From Amyelois transitella (lineage: Eukaryota; Arthropoda; Insecta; Lepidoptera; Pyralidae): 64,000 nucleotides of DNA. Positions within the stretch are counted from its first letter, which is position 1. Every line of letters begins with the position of its first letter. The position numbers and the translations under genes are program-made. Under the pieces are notes generated by a model, which was not told where the DNA came from, did not search any database, and saw nothing but the letters and a program-made list of their open reading frames with translations. The DNA lies in contig NC_083506.1 in the NCBI RefSeq assembly GCF_032362555.1, positions 1,845,501 through 1,909,500 of the forward strand, given 5' to 3'. Of this stretch, positions 1 through 9,296 are shown in pieces.

Positions 1-409
1 CGATCTAACAACACAGTCCATACCTGTATATATGAAACACAATAGACTAATAAAATAACAAAGAGCAAATGTTAAATTGAAATTTAAAATCACTTTCCTT
101 TGATATCCACTTGAAACACGGGGACTTTTCCGAGGTCCCAGGGGGTCTCCAGACGACAGTAAAGGGGTCATTAAGGGCAGCATTCGAAGTGATCAAAGCA
201 AATTAAAGTTTAATCCCTGACTAATCTGTCCCATGGGGAAGGAATTCGGATTAAGTCATGCGTTCGAGTCGACAGAGTCAAGATTGAGGCCTTTTTGAAG
301 ATTAAAAATCATTTTATTTTATTTATCCGAAAAGGTTGATAAAATCCTTTTTACAAGCAGTTTGGCAAATACCAACTTCAAACAATTCAGGAGAAATTTC
401 ATGATGTGT

Positions 410-620
410 GAGTGTGAATATATGAGGTTATTGACGTATTAATGTTTTTTTTAAACGGCTTAACCGATATTGATCAAACATGTACGAAAACTCACCCGTT
501 TTTCAGCTTTGATAAAAAAAAAACTAAATTGAAATCACTTAATCCATTTTTGAGCTACGGTGTCACAGACAGACAGACACGACATTTATAAAAACCCCTC
601 TTTTTCGTCGGGGGTTAAAA
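410..620. repeat. Old interspersed repeat, unclassified
   Basis: The stretch ends in an acagacagacagac run followed by a short inverted pair (acccctctttttcgtcgggggtt). This ending is typical of a very common lepidopteran interspersed repeat. No coding frame is visible. The rest of bases 1-410 holds nothing I can identify. Confidence 0.4.
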
Positions 621-627
621 ATTAATG

Positions 628-825
628 AACCTTTTTCCCTTTATCTGATTGGCCTGGGTCTTAGATGTTTATTTATATAAGTACCCATTTATTTTAACGA
701 TATTTTAAAATAAATGGGTAGGTACTTATATATCGTTAGGTTAGTATCTCATAATCTAGAACTTACTTTGAGACTTTCTCAATCTGTGTAATCTGTCCCG
801 TACCAGTATATATTTATTTTAATTA
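628..825 (+). repeat. tRNA-derived SINE, tail fragment
   Basis: This is the 3' body of the same SINE seen complete at 6366 and 16814: the phrases ctgattggcctgggtctta, gttagtatctcataa, gaacttactttgag and ctcaatctgtgtaat appear in order. The tRNA head is missing. An imperfect palindrome of about 25-bp arms (about 675-733) sits in the middle, where other copies have a simple AT stretch. Confidence 0.7.
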
Positions 826-905
826 ACCAGTTTTTAGTTTTTAAATAACACACTTTTAAAATAGTTATCTTTATTTTACTTGTACATAACTAATGTTTTA
901 TATAC

Positions 906-2228
906 TACTCTGTCAAGAAAGTAGCAGGAAAAGATCAATAATACACAAACTGTTTGTTATTCATCCAAATTTATTTTATCACCTTCAAAATATGCTCCTT
1001 TAGAAACGATACACTTACGCCAACGAATAATCCAATCATCAAAACATTTTTTAAACGCTGTTTCCGGAATTGAGGTCAGTTCTCGCCGCGAATTCTCTTT
1101 TATGTCTTCTACCGATTGAAAACGGGTGCCACGAAGTGGTAATTTGAGTTTAGGAAAAAGAAAAAAGTCGGCTGGAGCCATATCTGGTGAATATGGTGGT
1201 TGCTCGATGGTATTTGTTGAGTGTTTGGTTAAAAATTCGTTCACAATGATGGCCTTGTGCGAAGGTGCATTATCATGGTGCAAAATCCAAGAATTTTCTT
1301 TCCACAAATCTGGCCTTTTTCGTCGGATTTGCTCTCTTAAACGCCGCATAACACTCAAATAATATTCCTTATTTACCGTTTGACCTTCCGGCAAGAATTC
1401 CGAGTGCACAACACCGCGATAGTCAAAGAAAACAGTCAACATGACTTTGACTTTTGAACGACTTTGGCGTGGTTTTTTCGGTTTCGGTTCAGTTGGAAGG
1501 CGCCACTCCGAAGCTTGTTGACTAGTTTGCATGTCAAACTCGTAAACCCACGTCTCGTCACCAGTAACAATGCGTTTCATGAATGTTGGGTCGGAATTGA
1601 CTCGTTCTAGCATGTCCTCAGCGACTCTCATGCGATTGAGTTTTTGAAAAAAATTCAGGTCTTTTGGGACTAGCCGAGCGGCAACATGTTTCATACCCAA
1701 ATTATTAGTTAAAATGGTACGGATCGACTCGTGAGATACAGAAAGTTCGGTGGCTATCTCTCTCAAAGTTGAATGAGGATTTTCAGTCACTATTTCCTTC
1801 ACTTTTGCGATGTTAACTTCAGTTGCAGACGTTGATGGCCTACCAGAGCGAGGCAAATCTTCCATCACATCTCGACCGCTTTTGAACGCTTTGTACCACT
1901 CATAAGCACGAGTTTTTGATAAAGTCGATTCACCGTAAGCCTTCTGTAACATTTTCAGTGACTCCGAACACGATATTCCATTGGCAATGCAAAATTTAAG
2001 ACAAACTCTTTGTTCGATGTTTTTATCCATTATGAAATTAGCAATACACACTAGATATGATATAACTAAAAATAGCACTGTATTTAATGTAAACAACAGA
2101 TGCAACTCAAACTCCGCGCCAAAATGGAAAACAGTTGTGCCAATCTAACAACAACAAAAAAAACAAAAATTTGAATTTGGAACCATAAATAAATAATCCA
2201 TTCCCGATACTTTTCTGACTGAATGTAC
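906..2228 (-). mobile_element. mariner DNA transposon, apparently intact
   Basis: The element is about 1.3 kb, with one transposase gene on the minus strand and imperfect terminal inverted repeats of about 25 bp: gtcaagaaagtagcaggaa at 912 against the complement of the block near 2201-2220, gtcagaaaagtatcgggaa. TA dinucleotides lie at both outer edges, as expected for mariner, but the exact ends are uncertain by a few bases. An uninterrupted transposase frame points to fairly recent activity. Confidence 0.85.
957..2030 (-). CDS. mariner transposase (357 aa)
   Basis: The product cuts and pastes the mariner element at TA sites. The N-terminal half (residues 1-120) has the paired helix-turn-helix DNA-binding region of the family, with the linker RSGRPSTS near residue 61. 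The catalytic domain follows with TGDETWVYEF (D158), HHDNAPSH (D253) and YSPDMAPADFFLFP (D288). The last two aspartates are separated by 34 residues, which gives the mariner D,D34D triad. I start at 2030 (MDKNIEQ), the usual transposase start. An in-frame ATG at 2105 would add 25 hydrophobic residues not seen in the family. Length matches typical mariners (about 345-360 aa). No stop or frameshift is visible, so it may encode active enzyme. Confidence 0.92.
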   Translation of the reverse strand: MDKNIEQRVCLKFCIANGISCSESLKMLQKAYGESTLSKTRAYEWYKAFKSGRDVMEDLPRSGRPSTSATEVNIAKVKEIVTENPHSTLREIATELSVSHESIRTILTNNLGMKHVAARLVPKDLNFFQKLNRMRVAEDMLERVNSDPTFMKRIVTGDETWVYEFDMQTSQQASEWRLPTEPKPKKPRQSRSKVKVMLTVFFDYRGVVHSEFLPEGQTVNKEYYLSVMRRLREQIRRKRPDLWKENSWILHHDNAPSHKAIIVNEFLTKHSTNTIEQPPYSPDMAPADFFLFPKLKLPLRGTRFQSVEDIKENSRRELTSIPETAFKKCFDDWIIRWRKCIVSKGAYFEGDKINLDE

Positions 2229-2861
2229 ATACTCATTGGTGGTACAAGAATGGCCACTTTAGAAATCATGCTGTCCCTAGGTACTAACATAGTTTGTAAG
2301 CATTACTAATACAAATGAGTCCTTGTTACTTATATAAATAAAATTCATTCATTCATTAATCATTAACATTGACTTTTATTTAGCAACAACGGTAAAAAGA
2401 TGTCTTAAAACAATATCAAGTCTTAATATTCCGAAAACCTCGAAGTTAATTAAGAAACCGAATGCCAGAACGTAGATGCATTCCTCAACAAACTTAAATC
2501 TAGTTTTCAGTTCGAAATGTTACACTAAGTGCACTAATAAGGCATTCAACACACACGAGAGTTGTTCCAAAGTCTTACTTAACTAAGTTTACTTGTCTAA
2601 AATAGCGGTAAACTTCACTATCAAAGGTTAATTAAGAAGTTTCTATTAATAAAATTCAATTTCTGTGTACCCTTGAGCATTTGAAATGCGTGTAAGCAAA
2701 TTTGTCTTATTTCTAAACTTTTGGCTCTGGCTACTCCGTATGAGATGATGACGTAATATGTGTGTATATTTAGTATTAAAGTATTAAAAAACACCTCAAA
2801 AGTATATAGCGTCGATAGGATTTCAGTAAGGTTTTACTAATAAATAACTTTTTTTTTGTGT

Positions 2862-3042
2862 GACTAAGGGATAGGCTTATAAACTTGCGATTCTTTTTTA
2901 GGCAATGTGCTACCAACCTGTCACTATTTGAATCTCAATTCTATCATTAAGCCAAACTAAGCTGTACGTGGCCTATCAGTGTTTTCAGCACTGTTGGCTC
3001 TGTCTACCCCGCAAGTGATATAGACGTGACTATATGTATGTA
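2862..3042 (+). repeat. RTE-tailed short repeat, 5'-truncated copy
   Basis: This is a copy of the ~265-bp interspersed repeat that recurs more than 30 times in the window. The full unit runs from gccgtgtggttcccggcacc through cttttacgacatccatggg on the complement to a tail like gggatatagacgtgactata plus TGTA repeats. This copy lacks the first ~80 bp. A second, degenerate copy follows directly at about 3043-3188 in the same orientation. Confidence 0.8.
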
Positions 3043-3444
3043 AAAAGGTTTATAAACTTGGGGTTCTTATTTTAGGCAATACATTAAAAACCTGTCACTA
3101 TGTAAACATACCTATAGTGTAATCTCAGACTTCTAGCTACGTCTACCCCGTAAGGGATAAGGATGTTATGATATTTGTATGTGTGTATATTTCGACTAAA
3201 ATAAATTAATCATTTCAACGATACGGTGAATTTCCGTTTCGAAATGACAAAGGAGCGTAATCGGTTTAATTTATTAATTAAGTCGCGATGAGTTTCACTG
3301 AAGAGATTTGATTTTAATGTTCCAATAATTTAATGGACTCTGTTTAGCATTTTCCTTCATTAACACACCTACCTGTTCTGATTTCATTGTTGAAAGAATA
3401 ATTCTTGCATCGGTATTACATTGCTTTGTTGACAAACGTGTAGT

Positions 3445-4256
3445 TATAGATAGATAAAACTCTTTATTGCACCATAAGAGTAAAACATACAAAACAACAC
3501 AAAGCAGACATATATGGTACAAAGGCGGACTTATCGCTAAAGCAATCTCTTCCAGTCAACCTTTGGGTGGAAGGAAATCAAACAGGAGATTGGCGTTGGC
3601 GCAGAGCAAGAAAAATAAATGTTTGAACATAATAAAATACATACATAATATATATCTATATATAATACATACAAATACGCATAAATACAGATAAATACAT
3701 AAAAATAACATATACTTAGGAAAGAGTAGAAAGATAATGAGACCTAACGAGATTTTTGAAACTATCAATAGTCTGGGCTTTCCTGATATCGACAGGGAGA
3801 GCATTCCATAGACGGACAGCTTGTACAGTAAAAGAGTGGGAGTAAAAATTGGTGTTGGATGTCGGTACTCTTAGTCGTAGAGTAAACGTGCTACGCAGAC
3901 TGCGTGTGGCGCCTTGGGCATCGCTATAAAAATTGAAGCGCTCCTTTAAATAAGATGGAGAAAACGGATCAAATAAGACCGAATAGAGCATTGTCACAAT
4001 GTGCAAGTTGCGACGAAGTCGGATCGGGAGCCACTTCAGTTGCGATCGAAATGAAGAAACATGATCGTATTTACGAAGCCCAAATATAAATCGAATGGAT
4101 AGATATTGAAGACGCTCTGATTTGTTTAATTGTTCTTCAGTGACATCCAGATAACAAGTATCAGCGTAATCAAGAAGAGGGAGCAGAAGGGATTGTGACA
4201 GCGCAATTTTGGTGTCATAAGGCAGAAAATTACGGAGCCTTCTGAGTTATGTTACT
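3445..4256 (-). mobile_element. 5'-truncated LINE (CR1/Jockey-like), C-terminal RT end and 3' UTR
   Basis: The minus strand is open from 4256 to 3716. It encodes about 180 residues of the end of a non-LTR reverse transcriptase. Recognisable are a LLLPLLDYADTCYLDV segment, KWLPIRLRRN, and the closing VRLWNALPVDIRK..SFK motif common to CR1/Jockey-group LINEs. An A-poor 3' UTR with AATAAAG follows and ends in a short TATC repeat at about 3449. The RT catalytic core and endonuclease are absent, so this is a dead-on-arrival insertion. Confidence 0.8.
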
Positions 4257-4260
4257 TAGT

Positions 4261-4664
4261 ACATACATACGCCACGTCTATATCCGTTGCGGGGAAGACA
4301 GAGCCGAAAGTCTCGAAAAGACTGAAAGGCCACGTTCAGCTGTTTGGCTAAGTAATAGAATTCCCATCGTCTAAATAGAATCCCAAGCCTATCCTTTAGT
4401 CGCTTTTTACGACATTCATGGGAAAAAAGTAAACACTACTTAGCTTTTTATTTTTGGTTTCCACACACACACATACACATATATAATCACGTCCATATCC
4501 CTTGCAGGGTAGACAGAGCCAACAATACCAAAAAGACTTACACATATGTTTGGGTTAATGATAGAATTGAGATTAAAATATTGACAAGGTGCTAGCCCAT
4601 CGTCTAAATCTAAAAGAATAATCCCAAGTTTATAAGCCCATCTCTCAGTGGGCTTTTACGACAG
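4261..4664 (-). repeat. RTE-tailed short repeat, two minus-strand copies
   Basis: Two copies lie side by side, at about 4261-4427 and 4467-4664, both with the TGTA tail to the left and the conserved cttttacgacat block to the right. The second is more diverged. The following stretch to about 5600 contains no gene or repeat that I recognise. Confidence 0.75.
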
Positions 4665-5620
4665 AATATTATGTTACAATAATTTTTATGTTATTTGTAT
4701 GAGAGACTATATATAGACTATTTTTGATTCAGACTGCCCCGTGGGTAAAGCATATTAATATTTTTTGTGTATGTCATCATGCGCAAACGCAATATTAGCC
4801 GCATGGGCTCTCTAGTTCAGCTAATGAAATGTTGTTTATCTAAATTGGTACAAGTAAAACACCTGACAGTTGTTAAATCCGTAAGTTAAACATTATAATT
4901 ATTGAGCTAATAAAGTATTTTGTTAATAATAATATGTTTTGTCTCACTCATTGTCTATCTCTGTGAAAAGAGAACTAATAAAAAGAAACTTTCAATTTTA
5001 ACTATCAAATTTTCCAAACTTAATAATTTATTTAATTCATTTTTAGCATAGCCAAGTAATTTTTGTTTTGAAATACCTACTAGTCATTGTTTTGTAAAAG
5101 AAAGAAAAATCTCTTTTTGAAAATTAACAGAGAAAAAAATTATCATTCATCAAACAAGCTCCTGAGAAATTTTAGTATGGCGCTTCCTCCCGAACCACTC
5201 CTCTTTCCGAATGCCCTTTCAATTTCTTACCTACAAAATTGATAACCCTAATCTCAACAAATAACCATATTTCAGAGACTGTAGTGTCAAAGGTTGTGCT
5301 ATATTGTAATTGTAATAATTTTATTTATTACAATAACAATATAGCTAATAACTCGCATTATCAGTGATAACACAACAATGTTGATTATGACAGTAGCTTT
5401 GTGACATGTTAATCGATAATTAAACCTCGGCTTTAATAACGCAATCAAAGTACTCAATTGCGGAGAAAGTTGCTCCAGTTTGCTAATAAACCGACCATTG
5501 AGAGAAGCCAGTTTTGTTGCAGTGTAATCGTTCGAAAAGAGCACCTTTTTAAATGAGTTACATTTTAAACCACCGATAATGTAATCGAAATTTTCGGAGA
5601 TACGGTCATGAGCTTCAACA

Positions 5621-5692
5621 GCCGTGATCGTCTAGTGGTTAGGACCCTACGTTGTGGCCGTAGTAACCCAGGTTCGAATCCTGGTCACGGCA
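5621..5692 (+). tRNA. tRNA-His (GTG)
   Basis: This is a 72-nt cloverleaf with acceptor arm GCCGTGA/TCACGGC, anticodon stem CTACG/CGTAG around loop TTGTGGC (anticodon GTG), T-arm CCAGG/CCTGG around TTCGAAT, and discriminator A, the eukaryotic tRNA-His state. There is no intron. The A box (tcgtctagtggttagg) and B box (ggttcgaatcc) are intact. It is followed by gtgaaaactgtcacggtgg and a T run about 26 nt after the tRNA end, a Pol III terminator. Two further identical tRNA bodies lie at 18496 and 19890, same strand. Confidence 0.97.
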
Positions 5693-5895
5693 GTGAAAAC
5701 TGTCACGGTGGAGCATATTTTTTTTTCACAGAGAGTATTTGAATGAGCGAAAGGCCCATTTCTTTGATTAACATTTCCGAATGAGATTTTGTGAAATTTC
5801 CAAAAATGCGTAAATAATGGGACGAAACGGGATTTTAAGTAAAAGTCGCGGCCAATTTGTCCAGGATTTTAAATACGAAAAAAAAATGTTCAATT

Positions 5896-6007
5896 TCTCA
5901 ATTCTATCATTAAGCCAAGCAGCTGAATGTGGCCTGTCAGTCTTTTCAGGACTCTTGGCTGTGTCTACCCCGCGGGGTATGTGGACGTGATTGTATGTAT
6001 GTATGTA
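5896..6007 (+). repeat. RTE-tailed short repeat, 3' half
   Basis: This copy starts at the tctcaattctatcattaagc block and ends in gtggacgtgattgtatgtat plus TGTA repeats. It has no coding capacity. Confidence 0.8.
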
Positions 6008-6365
6008 AAAAAATGTTTAACATAGAAGCAAGTAAAATATATGCCAAACTAAAAAAAAATTCCGACGTTACTTATAAAAACTTCATTTTCTGCGTCCAAC
6101 TTTTGTATAGAGAAATGATCTATTTGGCGTCCCTTATCATTCCTTTTGGGGCCCTATCTTAGGCGGTTATCTTACACACAAAAGGGAGGGTTAACTGATT
6201 ACAAATGAAACGGGGTGGCATATCGTTAGACTAATGAATAAAGGCAAGAACTGTAAGGAGATGATTTATGATGTTGCAGATGTATCTTAAGATGACTCAG
6301 GGGATATTAATCGTGACATATTAGTTTCTAAAAGCCTCATATAGTTAAATATACATATACATTTT

Positions 6366-6602
6366 GACGGCCTCTGTGGCGAAGCGGTAGTACGCTTGTC
6401 TGCGACACCGGAGGTCCCAGGTTCGAATCCCGGCCAGGGCATGATGAGAAAAGAACTTTTTCTGATTGGCCTGGTTCTTGGGTGTTTATCTATATAAGTA
6501 TTTATTATAAAATATACTATTGTTGAGTTAGTATCTCGTAACACAAGTCTCGAACTTACTTCGAGGCTAGCTCAATATGTGTAACTTGTCCCTATTATAT
6601 AT
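6366..6602 (+). repeat. tRNA-derived SINE, full length
   Basis: A tRNA-like head (gacggcctctgtggcgaagc, then ggttcgaatcccggcc as B box) carries recognisable Pol III A and B boxes. It is followed by the ctgattggcctggttcttgg body and a gaacttacttcgaggc / ctcaatatgtgtaac tail that ends in AT-rich sequence. The same family is at 16814, 30713, 628 and 25028. Arm pairing in the head is too poor for a functional tRNA. Confidence 0.85.
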
Positions 6603-6628
6603 TTTTATTTATTTATTATACATAAAAT

Positions 6629-7032
6629 CATGCCTCTTTCACGAAGGAGTAGACATCTTTCCACTTGCCACGATCCATGAATACTTCTTTCGCTTTATCC
6701 GCAGTCTTTTCATGATAGCTTTTGGGTATCTTGCCCTGATCTTTTGCCAGAACAACTCCGATTTGCTTGATTTGTTAGTAAAGGGTCAGGTCAAGAGTAC
6801 CCGAAACCGCCAATCTTGCATGAAGAGTTATGAATGTGAATGAAGCGAAGGAAGTATGCAGAGATTGTGGCAAGTGTAGTCTCTGCCTACCCTACCGGGA
6901 GAGAGGTGCGGTTTTATGTATGTATGTATGTATGTATGTTGTAAATTGTCATATTTGTAATGTGTTCTTATTTTTTGGACCAAATAAACAATTTTTCTTT
7001 TTTTCTTTCTTTCGAACCACACAGCTAATTGT
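6629..7032. repeat. Inverted pair of RTE-like LINE 3' ends
   Basis: Bases 6629-6760 are a minus-strand copy and 6776-6938 a plus-strand copy of the same LINE 3' end, whose coding part translates to a [11 protein letters not shown] / [12 protein letters not shown]-like segment. TGTA tails point outward at both sides. The right tail continues for about 95 bp past the TGTA repeat (6938-7032) into sequence with an AATAAA signal. That extension also occurs in antisense at 25527-25620, so it belongs to the element. Confidence 0.75.
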
Positions 7033-8009
7033 CTTTATAAGGCTATTGGGAAAATCAATTCGATAAACTTTAAGTAGCCCTTCTGTCTTAAGCAGAACTT
7101 GCTTTTTCCACATGGCTTCGTATGGGGTAATAAAACTCTTAATAGGATATAATAAATCGAGTAAGTCAGGTTTTGCCAGAGTTTCACAAACGAATATTGC
7201 AAAAAGACATACTTACTTAACTGATGTCATAAGTTCTTACCTCAAATTCAACTATATTCATTCAGTGGAATTAGCTTTCGGATTTAACAGTGGACACTGA
7301 CTTTTTTATTTTTTTCAATAATTTTTTTAGGTTAACGAACATTTTACATTTACGAAGATCTTACCATCTTAATTCTAATATAAATAAAATAGTTTTAATG
7401 CTCCAAAATACTTGATTGTCATATAAACACACAGCGGACACTACTGAAGAGATAATGAGATTTCAAATTTGGCATGTGGATTGCAATAAGAGTGGATTTC
7501 TCGAAATTCCCGCGAGAACAAAAAGACCGCGGCGCGTGCCTATATAGGTACTCTTGTCACTAGTCAAATTTCAGCAAAATCTATGCAGTAGTTTCAGATC
7601 CATTTCCCTTTAAAATTTTCGGATAGCTGCGTAAATAAAACCAGCTGTTCCACGTTTCTAATAGGAATGAAAAGGGCCATGTAACAAGCAACAAGTCTTT
7701 AATATTAAATGAGCCCTGTTGTATTCTGAAACGTTTTAAGAATTTTCTGAGCCCTCTCGTCATGTTACAGAATGGAATGAAAAGAATCTCCCAATTTGAA
7801 ACACGATACCAACACATGAAATGGAACGTATTTTCTGTGTTTATAATTGGAACATGGAGAATGTCATACAACGGCTTGGATATGAAAATACATATAAAAA
7901 GATTACGTAGAATCGTAGAAGTCGTTTGCAAAGCGTCAAGAATTTTGTGAATTTTTTTTTTAATGTAAAGATATAAACATTGACAATGTAAATAAAGGTT
8001 TTTACATAA
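7033..8009. other. Spacer without recognised features
   Basis: Open frames in this stretch, including a ~200-codon minus-strand frame at 7581-8189, show no family similarity that I recognise and the longest runs into a SINE. I see no gene here. Confidence 0.5.
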
Positions 8010-8395
8010 GAGCGTCGGTGGTCGAATTGGAAAAATGCGTGATGCGCATAAAGGAACAGGTTCGAATCCCACCTCGGTCATGTACCTATGACTAATTTTG
8101 AAATTATGTACATTAGTTAGAATACTAACCGGTGTTCCCACGGCGAGGAAAATCATCAAGACAAAATCTGCATATTCAAGCAACTCCATGTATTATCATG
8201 ATCGATCCAATATGGATTTGGTTTACCTGCAAAAGTTGCGGAGGTCAGATGGGAGTCGCTTCGTGTAAAAACCTGACTCACCCAACCCAGGATCCATGGT
8301 CAAAGGAATACGCGGGGTTCCTCTTCAAAAGTGGTGAGGATGCAACCAAGACCAAAGCCAGGAGGAAGAAGATAAATATGGGTTAAAAATAAATA
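8010..8395 (+). repeat. Second tRNA-derived SINE family, long copy
   Basis: The head agcgtcggtggtcgaattgg...aggttcgaatcccacctcgg has A- and B-box-like blocks. The body includes ttatgtacattagttagaat and actaaccggtg, and later gggagtcgcttcgtgtaaaa and a purine-rich accaaagccaggaggaagaa end with an A/T tail. A 5' fragment of the same family is at 19117. Confidence 0.75.
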
Positions 8396-8399
8396 AATC

Positions 8400-9277
8400 T
8401 CAAAAAAGGTTGTTTCAAATAAATGCACAACAAATATGCACAAAAATACGGTATAATTGTTATAGAAAAATTACATTCGGTTTAACTGTTTTTAGAAAAA
8501 AACTTCACAAAATACTCGAGTTTTGCATCAGACTTTGGATATAGTTGTACAGAAAATATATGTAGTTGGGATAAACTTCTGAAATTGTATACCAGTTTTA
8601 CGATAACTAAGTACACAAGCATAAGTTTTGTTTCATTTCGCAGAAATCCCGTGGGTTCCAAACCCACAAAACAAAAGAACCTCTCGTTATATTTATGGAA
8701 ATTGGGTTTTTCTCTGCGTATTGAAACACAAAAATGTATTGTATAAGGGCTTTGCTGTGTACTTTATAAGTATTTCAGGAATATAAAACATTTTCCTTGT
8801 TTTAGCGACTGCCCCAAAAAGGAGTGTAACGTTTATTATAGTAAATGTTCTTGTGAGATTTTCTTTCTTGAAGTAGCTATGACTTAGATTTGAATGCGAA
8901 TTTATTTTGATATATTTTGTTTAGGTGTCCTATCTAGAAAATCTTAGAGTCTATTTTCTAAATGAAAATTTTTCTAAATGCATGACGTGTTTCCAATTAA
9001 TATTTTTAATCGAACAGTTTGGCATTCACCATGAACATGTCTCTCATTTGAAAGACTGATGATTTTTTTGTCAGTAGGCACAGTGTAGGCCGGGCACAAA
9101 ATCGGAAGACAGACCCCAAGCTCTGAAGCATCTTGTTTGTTGGGCATCGAATCGAATTTCGTATTTTTCTTTAATATAATTATTTCGTTTGTAAATGTTA
9201 GAAATAAACGATCGTTATTGCCTACGCTCGAACAAAACTTACCGTCAATAACATGATTCCTCTCTATATTGTTTTAG
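8400..9277. other. Spacer, probably GPCR upstream or 5' intron
   Basis: No coding frame or repeat is recognised. The end at 9271-9277 (gttttag) looks like a splice acceptor in front of the first coding exon of the receptor gene. An untranslated first exon may therefore lie somewhere upstream, but I cannot place it. Confidence 0.4.
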
Positions 9278-9296
9278 CACCTGAGGATGCGGCGTG

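Noticed and set aside
3295-3694. Short frames around 3300-3700
   Set aside because: They overlap the 3' UTR and tail of the LINE fragment at 3445-4256.
6366-6450. tRNA-like head of the SINE as a real tRNA gene
   Set aside because: A and B boxes are present but the arms do not pair properly, and the head continues into the SINE body. The same holds at 16814, 8010 and 19117.
7581-8189. 202-codon minus-strand frame
   Set aside because: It has no recognisable domain, runs through a SINE copy at one end, and lacks codon-use or splice support.
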